Under the pieces are notes generated by a model. That model saw nothing but the letters and a program-made list of their open reading frames with translations, was not told the origin of the DNA and searched no databases. 54,604 nucleotides of DNA, from NCBI GenBank assembly GCA_025056735.1, contig JANWVR010000015.1, forward strand, positions 1-54,604. The letters are read 5' to 3'. Of the stretch, positions 41,907-51,059 are shown one piece after another (the first letter of the stretch is position 1; the number at the start of each line of letters is the position of its first letter). Position numbers and translations under genes: made by a program. The stretch is from Saprospiraceae bacterium. GTDB lineage: Bacteria; Bacteroidota; Bacteroidia; Chitinophagales; Saprospiraceae.

Positions 41907-42082
41907 ATAGTAAATGCGTTCGGGCTGCAACGAAAGCGCCACCTGCACCATTCTTCTACGATCACTACCGATCTGATTGTTTCGGCTCCCGGAGTGCTCT
42001 TCCTTAACGCTCTACAAGCATTCCAAAACCGGAGCATTTCCTTGTGAAGACATAAGCAGAGGAGGGCGCCAAAGCCCTATCT
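41907..42082. other. Right junction of the inserted segment
   Basis: This stretch lies between the AlbA_2 stop and the start of homology to the purK remnant. It contains an inverted repeat related to GCTCCCGG (about 41985) and CCGGAGC (about 42038), and a small hairpin AGGGC-GCCAAA-GCCCT near 42064-42079. No gene is supported. Confidence 0.3.
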
Positions 42083-42089
42083 GCTGCCG

Positions 42090-42097
42090 TACCTTCG
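42090..42097 (+). promoter_or_regulatory. -7-like element of purK
   Basis: TACCTTCG, one base from TAnnTTTG, lies five bases before the ATG at 42103. It is conserved in the decayed upstream copy at 40231-40238. If it is the promoter, purK mRNA is leaderless or nearly so. Confidence 0.45.
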
Positions 42098-42102
42098 CCC
42101 AC

Positions 42103-43260
42103 ATGTTTCACCCATATCCGAAAATCGGCATTCTGGGCGGCGGACAGCTGGGCAAGATGCTCTGCCAGGCTGCTGCTGATTGGCATTTGGACGTTGCCGT
42201 CCTTGACCCTACGCCGGACGCCCCGGCGGCGCGCCTATGTAGTGAGTTCGTCGTGGGCGATTTCCGCGACTACGACACCGTACTGGTGTTTGGCGCCAAA
42301 GCCGACCTGCTGACGGTAGAGATTGAGCAGGTCAACGTGCGGGCACTGTACGAGTTGGAGCGTATGGGCAAGATCGTTCATCCTGCCCCTCGCGCGTTGG
42401 AAGTTATTCAGGACAAGGGGCGTCAAAAGGCTTTTTACGCCGAAAACGACATCCCGACAGCTGCCTTCGAGTTGTTCGACGGCGAGGAAGCGTTGCTCCA
42501 GGCCATTCGCTCCGGGCGCTGGCGGCTGCCGTTAGTGCAGAAGACCCGCACGGCGGGTTACGATGGGCGCGGCGTGGCCGTGTTGCGCACGCCCGAAGAC
42601 CTGGAAACCAAGCTGTTGCGCGGCCCTTGTTTGGCCGAAGAATATGTACCCCTGCGCGCCGAAGTGGCCGTCATTGCCGCGCGCAACGCCGCTGACGAGG
42701 TGGCGGTGTTTCCGCCGGTGGAGATGGACTTTCACCCCGAGGCAAACTTAGTGGAGATGCTTTTTTGCCCGGCGCGCCTGTCGCCCTTCGAGGCTGCGGA
42801 GGCCGAGGCGCTGGCCGAGCGCGTCATTCGGGCATTCGATTTGTGCGGCCTGCTGGCCGTGGAAATGTTTTTGACCCAGGAAGGGCGTCTGCTGGTCAAC
42901 GAAGTCGCACCACGCCCCCATAACAGCGGCCACCACACCATCGAGGCAGCGGCAACGAGTCAATTCCAGCAACACCTGCGCGCCATTACCAACCTGCCTT
43001 TAGGCGACACAACGTTACGCATGCCCGCTGCCATGCTCAACGTGCTGGGCGCGCCCGGGCATCGAGGCCCTGTGCAATACGAGGGCGTGGAGGCCCTGCT
43101 GGCCGAGCCGGGCGTCTATCTGCACCTGTACGGCAAGCAGACGACGGCGCCTTTCCGCAAAATGGGCCACATTACCGTTACGGCGCCTACTCTGGACGAA
43201 GTGCTGGCAAAAGCACGCCGCGTGCGCGATAGGGTGCGCGTAATCAGTCGGCCTGAATGA
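42103..43260 (+). CDS. purK: 5-(carboxyamino)imidazole ribonucleotide synthase
   Basis: The 385-residue enzyme converts aminoimidazole ribonucleotide, bicarbonate and ATP to N5-carboxyaminoimidazole ribonucleotide in purine synthesis. It has the ATP-grasp layout of PurK: an N-terminal Rossmann-like part (KIGILGGGQLGKML), then VEIEQVNVRALYELE, the ATP-binding region LVQKTRTAGYDGRGVAV with CLAEEYVPLRAEVAVI, and LLVNEVAPRPHNSGHHTIEA near the end of the grasp domain. The frame opens upstream at 41977 but the ATG at 42103 gives the exact family start. The purE partner is not in the window. The 5' end has a decayed copy 1.86 kb upstream. The gene converges on trmD. Confidence 0.96.
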   Translation: MFHPYPKIGILGGGQLGKMLCQAAADWHLDVAVLDPTPDAPAARLCSEFVVGDFRDYDTVLVFGAKADLLTVEIEQVNVRALYELERMGKIVHPAPRALEVIQDKGRQKAFYAENDIPTAAFELFDGEEALLQAIRSGRWRLPLVQKTRTAGYDGRGVAVLRTPEDLETKLLRGPCLAEEYVPLRAEVAVIAARNAADEVAVFPPVEMDFHPEANLVEMLFCPARLSPFEAAEAEALAERVIRAFDLCGLLAVEMFLTQEGRLLVNEVAPRPHNSGHHTIEAAATSQFQQHLRAITNLPLGDTTLRMPAAMLNVLGAPGHRGPVQYEGVEALLAEPGVYLHLYGKQTTAPFRKMGHITVTAPTLDEVLAKARRVRDRVRVISRPE

Positions 43261-43307
43261 GTAGCACTTATTGGGCTGAAAACGATCGTTTTAGCATCTG
43301 AATAGCT

Positions 43308-44015
43308 TCAGCCTGTTTTATCGCTCTCGTTTTCGCGCCAGCGTTCGTACAGGTCGGGCCGTCGCGCGCGCGTGCGCTCGAGGCTTTGCTCGTGTCGCCA
43401 TTCGGAGATGCGCTTCTCGTGGCCCGACACCAGCACATCGGGCACGCTCATCCCTTCCCACTCGGCCGGTCGCGTATAGACGGGAGGCGCCAACAGGCCG
43501 TCCTGAAAGCTGTCGAAGAGCGCAGAGGTCTCATCGTTGAGCACGCCGGGGACAAGGCGCCCCACGGCGTCCACGAGTACGGCAGCGGCCAATTCACCGC
43601 CGGAGAGGACGTAGTCGCCGATGCTGATTTCTAAGGTAACGAACTTCTGGCGAATGCGCTCGTCAATGCCCTTGTAGTGGCCACACAGCAGCAAAAGATT
43701 TTCGCAGAGCGATAGGCGGTTGCATACCGCCTGGTTGAGCGTGATACCGTCGGGCGTGAGGTAGATGACCTCGTCGTAAGCGCGCTCGCTCTGCAGCTGT
43801 CGGATGCAGGCGGCCAGCGGCTCAGGGCGCATGACCATACCGGCGCCGCCGCCAAAAGGGTAGTCGTCCACCTGACGGTGTCGGCCCAGACCGTACTGGC
43901 GCAGGTCGTGCACCTGTACGTGCAGCAGCCCGCGCTCCTGCGCCCGCTTCAAAATGGAGTGGTTGAGCGGGCTTTCGAGCAATTCAGGCAGGACAGTAAC
44001 GATATCGAAATGCAT
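43308..44015 (-). CDS. trmD: tRNA (guanine-N1-)-methyltransferase
   Basis: The 235-residue enzyme methylates G37 of tRNAs that read codons starting with C, which prevents frameshifts. It belongs to the SPOUT group with a trefoil knot. The sequence starts [12 protein letters not shown], contains [30 protein letters not shown] and the [14 protein letters not shown] knot segment, and ends with the C-terminal [12 protein letters not shown] and [17 protein letters not shown] parts. All are standard TrmD. It lies eight bases behind an acyl-CoA reductase gene on the same strand, so the two are likely co-transcribed, though no functional link is known to me. Confidence 0.97.
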   Translation of the reverse strand: MHFDIVTVLPELLESPLNHSILKRAQERGLLHVQVHDLRQYGLGRHRQVDDYPFGGGAGMVMRPEPLAACIRQLQSERAYDEVIYLTPDGITLNQAVCNRLSLCENLLLLCGHYKGIDERIRQKFVTLEISIGDYVLSGGELAAAVLVDAVGRLVPGVLNDETSALFDSFQDGLLAPPVYTRPAEWEGMSVPDVLVSGHEKRISEWRHEQSLERTRARRPDLYERWRENESDKTG

Positions 44016-44023
44016 AGAGAGGC

Positions 44024-45070
44024 TCAGGATGGATGCTCATACAATCGGGCCAGGAACGCCATAGTGTCCGCGCCGTCGGCATAGTCATCTAATTCGGGTC
44101 GTTGGCTTTTGCCAAAGGGCAGAGCATGGAAATCGCGCAGTTTGACCTTGCTGACGACACACTGGATGCCGTCTTTTTGCTCGGCCAGCATTTCTTCTAA
44201 GTCGAAGAGCTCGTCGTAGTATTCGTAATGCGCCGAAGCGATGCGCGCCTGGAGGCTACGCTCTTCGCGCAGCAACAGGCAGCCGTTATTGAAGTGCGGC
44301 GTGTGGTTGAGCAGGAAAAGGGCCAAGTTGTAGTCGTAGTTGTTTTTGTACTTATCGTGCAGGATGACGCTGCGGTTTTCGGCCAGTATTTCCAGCAGAT
44401 GGTCGAACCGATATCCGTGTGGAACGAAGAGTTTGGAGACGTTTCGGCAACCCAAACCGAAATAGGCAAAGATGTCTTGCCCCAGCGCGCGCAGTTCGTC
44501 GTCGGTTTCATAGCCGGTGAGGACGGCAACGCTGTTGCGGTTGCGCCGGATGATGTTCGGGTATTTGCCAAAGTATTGCTCGAAATAGCGGGCCGTATTG
44601 TTGCTGCCGGTGGCAATGACGGCGTCGAAGTCGCGCAGTCGTTCGCTTTCATCCAGAAAGTAAGTGTATTCCCAGCTTTCAAAAGCCCAATCACCCAGTT
44701 TCTTGACCAAAAAGGGCAGCAGGTAGCGGTCTTTCTCCGACAGCTTGACCAGCGCTTTGTGGCCAACCACGAACGTGCATAACCAGTCATGGAAACCTAC
44801 CAGCGGGATATTGCCCGCCATAACGATGCCCACCGTTTTTTGCGGATGCGCTGCATCGGGCACAGGGTATCGGGCGGCCCAGGCAACCAGTTTTTCTTTG
44901 GATAAAAAAGCCGAGGCAATTGCCGAGAGGGCATATCGGATATTATCGGGCGTAAACCAGCGATTGGCCACGTAGGCTTGCTGAATGACCGCTTCCAACG
45001 CCTCATCGGGCGCTTCGCTCAGGTAATGGCCCAATTCGGCCAGCAATTCAATGCGTTCGCGTTGCGTCAA
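44024..45070 (-). CDS. LuxC-like acyl-CoA reductase
   Basis: This protein belongs to the LuxC-type acyl-CoA reductase family related to aldehyde dehydrogenases, which reduce acyl-CoA to the aldehyde with NADPH. Typical segments are [36 protein letters not shown], the catalytic-cysteine loop [17 protein letters not shown] and the conserved HFNNGCLLL strand. The open frame extends to 45592. A -7 element (TAACTTTG at 45092-45099) places the transcript start downstream of an ATG at 45145, so the TTG at 45070 is preferred ([17 protein letters not shown], as in relatives), giving 348 residues. The ATG at 45145 is an alternative that would add 25 residues. The gene precedes trmD. Confidence 0.88.
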   Translation of the reverse strand: MTQRERIELLAELGHYLSEAPDEALEAVIQQAYVANRWFTPDNIRYALSAIASAFLSKEKLVAWAARYPVPDAAHPQKTVGIVMAGNIPLVGFHDWLCTFVVGHKALVKLSEKDRYLLPFLVKKLGDWAFESWEYTYFLDESERLRDFDAVIATGSNNTARYFEQYFGKYPNIIRRNRNSVAVLTGYETDDELRALGQDIFAYFGLGCRNVSKLFVPHGYRFDHLLEILAENRSVILHDKYKNNYDYNLALFLLNHTPHFNNGCLLLREERSLQARIASAHYEYYDELFDLEEMLAEQKDGIQCVVSKVKLRDFHALPFGKSQRPELDDYADGADTMAFLARLYEHPS

Positions 45071-45091
45071 GGGTGATGCGCTTTTAATGGG

Positions 45092-45099
45092 CAAAGTTA
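45092..45099 (-). promoter_or_regulatory. -7 promoter element of the acyl-CoA reductase gene
   Basis: The minus strand reads TAACTTTG, matching TAnnTTTG, 22 bases before the preferred TTG start at 45070. No -33 TTG is found at standard distance. Confidence 0.4.
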
Positions 45100-45295
45100 A
45101 GGGCCTCCCTGCTGCCCGGAGGGGCGTAATCTCGGGCAAGCGCATCCACGGGCAGGCTGGCGAATGGAGCCGGCAGAGAAAAACGCTGCTTTTAGCGTGC
45201 GTCTTGGGTTTAGACGAGAGCGTGAAATTCCCTTTTTTTATGAAAAAATGTCGTCTCTTAGCGGCGAAAAAACGCTGTAGAACACTGCAATACAT

Positions 45296-46588
45296 ATGCG
45301 AGCCATTGTTATTGGCGGCGGCGTCATTGGCCTGAGCGCCGCTTATTTTCTTCGGGAAGAGGGGTGGGAAGTTGTTGTATTGGAAAAGGGCGACCTGACC
45401 AACGGCTGTTCGTTTGGCAACATGGGCTACCTGTCGCCCTCGCATTTTGAGCCGTTGGCGTCGCCGGGCATTGTAAAGCAGGGCTTGTGGTGGATGCTTC
45501 GCACGGAAAGCCCATTTTACATCCGGCCCAGCCTCGATTGGCGATTGTTCGATTGGGGTTTCAAATTCATGCGCGCCGCCACGCCGGCGCACGTCGAGCG
45601 TTGTGCGCGTCCGTTGGCTGATTTGCTGCTGCTCTCGAAGGCCGAAACAAAGCAGTGGGCCGAGTCAGGTCTGTTCGATTTTGAATACACCGAGCGCGGC
45701 TGTGTCTTATGGTACAACACACCGGAGGGCGAAAAGAGTGAGGCAGCAACGGCGCGCCGGGCCGAGGAACTGGGGCTGAAAATAACCGTGCTCAACCGCG
45801 AACAAGCACGTGCACTGGAGCCTGATGCGCAGATGGAGGTGCGCGGCGGCGTGCTTTACCACGACGATGCGCACTTGTATCCCAACGCGCTTATGCAGCA
45901 ACTGCCGCGCGTGTTGGAGCGCCGCGGCGTGCGCGTGCTGTGCAACAGCGAAGTTGTGGGCTTCGTGGGTTCTAATGGCGCTATTGATGCCGTGTGCTAT
46001 CGCCCCGTTGGTGTTGCTGATGCTGAAGAGCGCCTTCCTGCCGACATTGTGGTGTTGGCCGCCGGCTCGTGGTCGCCTCAGGTGGCGCGTTTGTGTGGAG
46101 AATATCTGCCCATGATGCCCGGTAAAGGCTACTCCGTAACTGTGGATGCTCCAGAGCGAACCCTCCGCCATCCGTGCATCCTTAAAGAGGCTAAGGTGGC
46201 CCTAACGCCTTGGCGTGCACGCCTGCGCATCGGCAGCACGCTGGAAATTGGCCACATGGATGACCGCATTCGCCTGCGGCGGGTGCAGAGTATCCTGCGA
46301 GCCGTAGGACAATACCTGCCTGGTATCGCTGCTGACCCTAAGGTGTGCGCCCTGCAGGATGCCGATGTGCTCCTTCAACGCGCCTGGTTTGGCTATCGCC
46401 CCCTGTCGGCCGATGGCATGCCCTACATCGGCTTTGGGCGCAGAAGTCACAACCTTATCATCGCCACCGGGCACGCTATGCTGGGCGTCAGCTTAGCCGC
46501 CGGCACAGGCCGGGTGGTCGCCGAATTGGCAACCGGCAAACCCACTTCTGTGGACGTAACGCCGTTTGACCCTAAACGCTATTCGTAG
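45296..46588 (+). CDS. FAD-dependent amino-acid oxidoreductase (DadA-like)
   Basis: The 430-residue flavoprotein begins with a clear FAD-binding motif (AIVIGGGVIGLSAAYFLREE, then VVVLEKGDLTNGCSFGNMGYLSP) and has the DAO-family layout. A substrate domain contains GRVLYHDDAHLYPNALMQQL-like strands, and a C-terminal FAD-contact region contains YRPLSADGMPYIGF and NLIIATGHAMLGVSLAAGTG. Members oxidise D-amino acids, glycine or related amines to keto acids. The annotation as D-amino acid dehydrogenase is the likely general call, not a proven substrate. The ATG at 45296 gives a perfect N-terminus. It diverges from the acyl-CoA reductase gene and is followed 51 bases later by a secreted-protein gene. 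Confidence 0.9.
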   Translation: MRAIVIGGGVIGLSAAYFLREEGWEVVVLEKGDLTNGCSFGNMGYLSPSHFEPLASPGIVKQGLWWMLRTESPFYIRPSLDWRLFDWGFKFMRAATPAHVERCARPLADLLLLSKAETKQWAESGLFDFEYTERGCVLWYNTPEGEKSEAATARRAEELGLKITVLNREQARALEPDAQMEVRGGVLYHDDAHLYPNALMQQLPRVLERRGVRVLCNSEVVGFVGSNGAIDAVCYRPVGVADAEERLPADIVVLAAGSWSPQVARLCGEYLPMMPGKGYSVTVDAPERTLRHPCILKEAKVALTPWRARLRIGSTLEIGHMDDRIRLRRVQSILRAVGQYLPGIAADPKVCALQDADVLLQRAWFGYRPLSADGMPYIGFGRRSHNLIIATGHAMLGVSLAAGTGRVVAELATGKPTSVDVTPFDPKRYS

Positions 46589-46638
46589 CAACTCACCCTG
46601 TCAGGCTATTTTTGCCAGGAACTAAAAAGCACCGCAAA

Positions 46639-47637
46639 ATGCTGTACAAGAGCCTGCTTGTTTTCTGTTGCCTGCTGTCTGTGGGTGCAGCTGCGCAATC
46701 CTTCGAGCCCATCCTCGTGGCCGATCGCACGTTTAAAATGGACGGTGAGCACATATTCACGTATGCTTTTGCTAAAGACGATGAAGTACAGCTGCGCATG
46801 GAAGTACTCGTGGGCCGCCAGGTGCGCCATGTAGAATTCACCCAACTCAACGGGCCTGTCCTGTTCAGCACCTATGCGCTGGACACGTCGCTGACACACC
46901 GCATGCGCATCCCCCACACGGGTGTTTACCAGCTAATTGTGCGCGAACGCGGTCTGGGCAAAAAGGTCTGCCGTATCGCCATGCACCGAACGCCTGCATC
47001 GCCGATTACAGAACGCTTCGACACGCAAGTTAATTGGGATATACAGCAATACCCTCGCTTTCGCGAGCAAAAGCGCGCCGTTTTAGTGGGCAAACAGACC
47101 GAGGTCGTCTCGCTTGGCGGCCAAGTCAACGTTAGCGCTAGCAAAATGTGGACGAGAAAGCCGATGGGACTCTATCAGTTTACCCTACCACTTAACACCG
47201 TGCGTTGGGCCTTTCGCATCACCGTAGGCCAGGCCACCGCTGAAGCACGCCGGAAAGATGCTGAGGCTCTTAAAAACCTTCTTCAATCTGGGGCAGTCAA
47301 AGCATTAGCGATTGCTCCTGAAACTGCTTTAGCCGCCTTCGCTCTCGGCGCCGCCGTGGACCTCAGCGTGCCTAAAGTGGGCGAAGTCATTGACTACGCC
47401 CTGCTCTCTCGCGAAAACGCCGACAAGTTTCTCAAAGGCGAAAAATACCGGGCCTTTATCTTCCAGGAAAACGTCAGCGCCGATGTCCAGCGCCGAACGA
47501 CTCCCTTGACCGGGACATGGCATTTTGCTTTCCGAAACGATAACTGGTTGGACGACATCGCCGTTCAGGTAGACATCGAGGCTGTTGTTGAAACACCCAT
47601 CTACGCCGAAGAAACCTACTTAGAGCCTGTAAAGTAA
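46639..47637 (+). CDS. Secreted protein of unknown function
   Basis: The 332-residue product has a signal peptide (MLYKSLLVFCCLLSVGAAAQ). The frame extends back to a TTG at 46612, but the ATG at 46639 starts exactly at the signal. The mature part begins FEPILVADRTFKMDGEHIFT and is followed by FTYAFAKDDEVQLRMEVLVG, then by a segment with GVYQLIVRERGLGKK that looks like a beta-sandwich. A long middle part (about residues 200-270) is helical with many Ala and Leu, including a run of charged residues in EARRKDAEALKNLL. No known motif is found and I assign no function. It lies between the DadA-like gene and recA on the same strand. Confidence 0.75.
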   Translation: MLYKSLLVFCCLLSVGAAAQSFEPILVADRTFKMDGEHIFTYAFAKDDEVQLRMEVLVGRQVRHVEFTQLNGPVLFSTYALDTSLTHRMRIPHTGVYQLIVRERGLGKKVCRIAMHRTPASPITERFDTQVNWDIQQYPRFREQKRAVLVGKQTEVVSLGGQVNVSASKMWTRKPMGLYQFTLPLNTVRWAFRITVGQATAEARRKDAEALKNLLQSGAVKALAIAPETALAAFALGAAVDLSVPKVGEVIDYALLSRENADKFLKGEKYRAFIFQENVSADVQRRTTPLTGTWHFAFRNDNWLDDIAVQVDIEAVVETPIYAEETYLEPVK

Positions 47638-47840
47638 GGTTGCCATAGGTAACGCCAACAATGCTGACGACCGAGCCTTTTTTACTAATTATCAAACACT
47701 TAGAAGCCAATCTGTGAGCGTGGGCCACTAAAACACAGGTAACAAAAGAAAGTATTTTGTTTCTGCCCGCCCTCATTTGCAGCCCGCACCTTTGAGTCGA
47801 AAAGTTTTTCACGGACTTCTCAATGCGACGACAAAGCTGA
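47638..47840. other. Intergenic region downstream of the secreted protein
   Basis: About 200 bases without a supported gene. A poor -7-like element (CACCTTTG at 47787-47794) lies 47 bases before the hairpin at 47841, so a short transcript ending at the hairpin is possible. No -33 box is correctly spaced. Confidence 0.3.
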
Positions 47841-47875
47841 AGCGGTGCAAACGAGCATCGCTTTTTTTATTTTTA
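47841..47875 (+). terminator. Rho-independent terminator-like hairpin upstream of recA
   Basis: AGCGGTGC (47841-47848), loop AAACGA, GCATCGCT (47855-47862) form an eight-base-pair stem with one G-T pair, followed by TTTTTTTATTTTT. It is a well-formed plus-strand terminator 146 bases before the recA ATG and about 200 bases after the preceding gene. It either ends the message of that gene, or ends a short leader RNA upstream of recA. Confidence 0.7.
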
Positions 47876-47972
47876 GACTTGCAGAAGGGCCTGTTCACCT
47901 TTGGAATGTGCCGTACATTTGACTGCCCTGGAAAAAAAGCAGCAGCAGGGCTCATGAAAAAACATTTTGTTT

Positions 47973-47980
47973 TACTTTTG
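47973..47980 (+). promoter_or_regulatory. -7 promoter element of recA
   Basis: TACTTTTG matches TAnnTTTG and lies 40 bases before the ATG at 48021. A second match, TACATTTG at 47914-47921, lies further upstream. I see no LexA-type operator, but I could not search for one thoroughly. Confidence 0.4.
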
Positions 47981-48020
47981 TGCCGGCTTTTTCAAAATCA
48001 CCTTCAATCTAACATTTTTT

Positions 48021-49100
48021 ATGTCAAAAGACAGAGACGATAGGCTCAAAACCCTGCAAGCTACCATCGAGCGTTTAGACAGGGCTTATGGCAAGGGCAC
48101 AGTCATGCGCTTAGGCGACAAGCAAGCCGTAGAGGTCGAAGTCATTCCTACTGGCTCGTTGGGCTTAGATATTGCGTTGGGCTGCGGCGGCTATCCACGC
48201 GGGCGCATTATCGAGATTTACGGCCCAGAGTCGTCGGGTAAGACCACATTAGCCATTCACGCGATTGCCGAGTGCCAGAAGAAGGGTGGAATTGGCGCTA
48301 TCATTGATGCTGAGCATGCCTTTGACCGCTTCTATGCTGAAAATTTAGGCGTGGACGTCAATAACCTGCTCATCAGCCAGCCCGACAACGGCGAGCAGGC
48401 GCTGGAGATTGCTGAAAACCTCATCCGCTCGGGTGTGGTGGATATCGTAGTGGTGGACTCAGTGGCTGCGCTTGTTCCCCGCTCCGAAATCGAGGGCGAA
48501 ATGGGTGACTCCAAAGTAGGTCTCCAAGCTCGCCTGATGAGCCAGGCGATGCGCAAATTGGCTGCCGCCATTGGCCGCACAGGCTGTTGTTGTATTTTCA
48601 TCAACCAGTTGCGCGAAAAGATAGGCGTTATGTTTGGCAACCCAGAGACGACCACGGGAGGGAATGCCCTCAAGTTTTATGCTTCCGTACGCTTAGATAT
48701 CCGTAAAAGCGGCGCTGCCATCAAGGATAAGGAGGGCAATGTCGTGGGCAACCAGGTCAAGGTGAAAGTGGTGAAAAACAAACTTGCCCCTCCCTTCCGG
48801 GTGGCTACTTTCGATATTGTGTTTGGCCAGGGCATCTCTAAAGTAGGCGAAATCGTGGACCTCGGCACCGACTTAGATGTCATTCAGAAAAGTGGTGCCT
48901 GGTACAGCTATGAAGGCGTCAAAATCGCCCAGGGCCGAGATGCTGCCAAGCAATTTCTTCAGGACAATCCCGAAGTGGCCGCCGAAATTGAGAAGAAAAT
49001 TAAGGAGAAGATTGCCACTGGCCAGCCGACAATCCGAAGCGCTACTGTCGCGCCGGTTGTCCCGTTAGACGAATTGGGCAGAGAAGAAGACGACTTCTAA
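48021..49100 (+). CDS. recA: Recombinase RecA
   Basis: The 359-residue protein is the central recombinase that forms filaments on single-stranded DNA, exchanges strands and activates the SOS response. Landmark parts are present: the N-terminal helix ([21 protein letters not shown]), [19 protein letters not shown], Walker [10 protein letters not shown] (about 65-73), [20 protein letters not shown] (Walker B and loop L1), the [20 protein letters not shown] stretch and [20 protein letters not shown] (loop L2 region). The acidic C-terminal tail (ELGREEDDF) is standard. The frame extends upstream to 47967, but the ATG at 48021 ([12 protein letters not shown]) is the proper start. The gene converges on a TPR gene, with seven bases between the stops. 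Confidence 0.98.
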   Translation: MSKDRDDRLKTLQATIERLDRAYGKGTVMRLGDKQAVEVEVIPTGSLGLDIALGCGGYPRGRIIEIYGPESSGKTTLAIHAIAECQKKGGIGAIIDAEHAFDRFYAENLGVDVNNLLISQPDNGEQALEIAENLIRSGVVDIVVVDSVAALVPRSEIEGEMGDSKVGLQARLMSQAMRKLAAAIGRTGCCCIFINQLREKIGVMFGNPETTTGGNALKFYASVRLDIRKSGAAIKDKEGNVVGNQVKVKVVKNKLAPPFRVATFDIVFGQGISKVGEIVDLGTDLDVIQKSGAWYSYEGVKIAQGRDAAKQFLQDNPEVAAEIEKKIKEKIATGQPTIRSATVAPVVPLDELGREEDDF

Positions 49101-49107
49101 GAACAAA

Positions 49108-50982
49108 TCAGCACTGCTTTTTGATTTCCTCTATTTTTTCCTTCGTGTGCATGGTTTGGGGATGGTCGTCTCCCAGTTCTCTTCGGAAGATGGGGTAGGA
49201 TTTTTCCATCAACTGAAGAGCAGCCTCCTGTTCGCCAGCGAGGGCATACATCTGGGCCAGGTTGAAATAGAAACAAGCGGTGTTGAAGTGGTCCTTTCCG
49301 TAAGTCTTTTCTGCGTAGGCGGTAGTCTCTTCCATCAGCGACAGCGGATCAGCCATGACTGGCATTTCGTCTGTTGAGACGTTTACCCTTTTATAGAAGG
49401 TTGAAACCCGGGCAGGTCGAGCGCTATAGCCTTTTTCCTGAACTTTTCGCAATTTTTTCTGGAGTGCTCTACCCTGGGCTACCCGACCAGTAAGCATGTA
49501 CACCGAGGACAGGTTGGTACAGGCGCCGGCGGCGTCAGGATGGCCCAGCCCTACGCTTTGTTCGTAGGCTCTAACGGCTTTTTCTAATAGGATCTGCGCT
49601 TTTTTGAGGTTACCCTTAGTTAAGTGTATGGCGGCTACGTTGTTATAGCTGCGTGCCGTGGTGGGGTGATGCCGTCCGAATTGTCGTTCGTGGACAGCGA
49701 GGACTTTTTCCATCATGGTCAGCGCGTTATCGGTGTCGCCTAAATGGTTGAAAATGATGCCCAGCTCGGTGTAGGCACTGACGGTGTTCGGGTCATCTGG
49801 GCCCAGGCGCGTTTCCCACAGGTTGATAGCCTTCTCCATCATTTCTTTAGCGCGCTCATAGTTGCCTTTGTCAGCAAAAGCCCTGGCCTGGTCGAAATAG
49901 TCGGAGGCTTCCTTCATCTCTTCAGGGTCGGGTTTGCCTTTCCGAAGTGCTGCCGTCTTTCTTTTTAACGTCTGGGCGCCTTCTACATCACCCATGTCGC
50001 GCAGTATTTCGGCTAACTTGTCGTATGCCTCTAACGTGTTGGGGTGGAGTCGGCCAGCTTTCCTTTCACTTAGATCTATGGTCTTCTCTAAGAGTTTGCG
50101 GGCGCCCTCGAAGTCGCCTGCTTCATGGAGCATATTGCCCCACATGAAGTATGTCGCGGCGAGCATCTGGTCTTCAGGCCCGAGATGCCGTTCCACCATA
50201 GCCGCGGCTCGCTCCCATATTGCCTGCGCGCCGGCTACATTACCTTGCTTGAAGAGCGCTCGGGTCAACAGTCTGTAAGCCGTTCTCGTGGTTCCATCCT
50301 GAATGCCCAAGTTGTTCTCTATGAGTGGAAGCGCATTCTCCAGTACCGCCTGCGCGCCAGCATAATCGCCGGCGCCATCGAGAACATAGGCTAAATGGCA
50401 GTACGCTGCCGCCACAACTGGATGACTGGGATCGAACGCGCGCTCGATGATGTCCATGGCCTTTCTCGCCATGGCGCAGGCTTGCTCCGGCTTGTCCGAA
50501 AGCAGCAGCGCTTTAGCCAGTTCGTCGTAGCCTTCTGCCGTTTGGAAATGATCCGGGCCTAAATGCTTCTCGGCCATGGCAATATTGCTCTCCCAGTACT
50601 CAGGGGCCTTTTGTATCGTTATGTCCCCGGACTCGCACATGACTTTGACTAAGGTTCTGTGCGCATTGACAATAGTTTCCCATTCGTTCATTTCTAAGGC
50701 CAGCGCAAACGCTTTCCGGGCATGGTAGATGGCTTTTTCGTAGTCTTTGGCCTCTTTATGAGCGTGCGCCAGGCTCTCGTAAACGTATTGCAAGGTGGGC
50801 GCATCTACCTCTTCATCGTCAGCTGTGGCAGGGCTATCCGGACCTTCGCCGTATTTTTTCATGATAAGGGTAAGATGGCGAAGCAGTTCACCCGTGGAAG
50901 ACTCGTCTACAGGCTTTCCGGAAGCCAAAGCCTCTTTCAAGCGTTCCCATTCTTCTATGGCCTTAAGTCGCTTTTCGTGCAT
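49108..50982 (-). CDS. Large tetratricopeptide-repeat protein
   Basis: The 624-residue protein is nearly all helical repeats of about 42 residues, of the kinesin-light-chain TPR type. Repeat cores include GDTDNALTMMEKVLAVHERQ, HPTTARSYNNVAAIHLTKGN and DAAGACTNLSSVYMLTGR. Each carries the paired aromatic and small residues and the HP turn typical of the family. There is no signal peptide or membrane helix, so it is likely cytoplasmic and would bind partner proteins. A spacer of about 70 residues near residue 520 (RVAQGRALQKKLRKVQEKGY) interrupts the array before the last copies. No partner can be named from the neighbourhood. The ATG at 50982 is followed by a charged helix. Confidence 0.85.
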   Translation of the reverse strand: MHEKRLKAIEEWERLKEALASGKPVDESSTGELLRHLTLIMKKYGEGPDSPATADDEEVDAPTLQYVYESLAHAHKEAKDYEKAIYHARKAFALALEMNEWETIVNAHRTLVKVMCESGDITIQKAPEYWESNIAMAEKHLGPDHFQTAEGYDELAKALLLSDKPEQACAMARKAMDIIERAFDPSHPVVAAAYCHLAYVLDGAGDYAGAQAVLENALPLIENNLGIQDGTTRTAYRLLTRALFKQGNVAGAQAIWERAAAMVERHLGPEDQMLAATYFMWGNMLHEAGDFEGARKLLEKTIDLSERKAGRLHPNTLEAYDKLAEILRDMGDVEGAQTLKRKTAALRKGKPDPEEMKEASDYFDQARAFADKGNYERAKEMMEKAINLWETRLGPDDPNTVSAYTELGIIFNHLGDTDNALTMMEKVLAVHERQFGRHHPTTARSYNNVAAIHLTKGNLKKAQILLEKAVRAYEQSVGLGHPDAAGACTNLSSVYMLTGRVAQGRALQKKLRKVQEKGYSARPARVSTFYKRVNVSTDEMPVMADPLSLMEETTAYAEKTYGKDHFNTACFYFNLAQMYALAGEQEAALQLMEKSYPIFRRELGDDHPQTMHTKEKIEEIKKQC

Positions 50983-51051
50983 AGGTCAAAACGGTTAAGA
51001 GAAAGCCTTTTAATGGCACAATCGGGCGTTTTTATCCGATTGAACTTTGCA

Positions 51052-51059
51052 CAAAATTA
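51052..51059 (-). promoter_or_regulatory. -7 promoter element of the TPR gene
   Basis: The minus strand reads TAATTTTG, matching TAnnTTTG, about 70 bases before the ATG at 50982. No -33 TTG at the usual distance. Confidence 0.35.

Noticed and set aside
43274-43313. Hairpin GGCTGAA/TTCAGCC between purK and trmD as a terminator
   Set aside because: The stem is only seven base pairs with a long loop, overlaps the trmD stop codon and has no T-run, so the support is too thin.
47777-48043. An 88-codon plus-strand frame ending in recA with [13 protein letters not shown] inside
   Set aside because: It spans the terminator hairpin and promoter elements before recA and overlaps the recA start in another frame.
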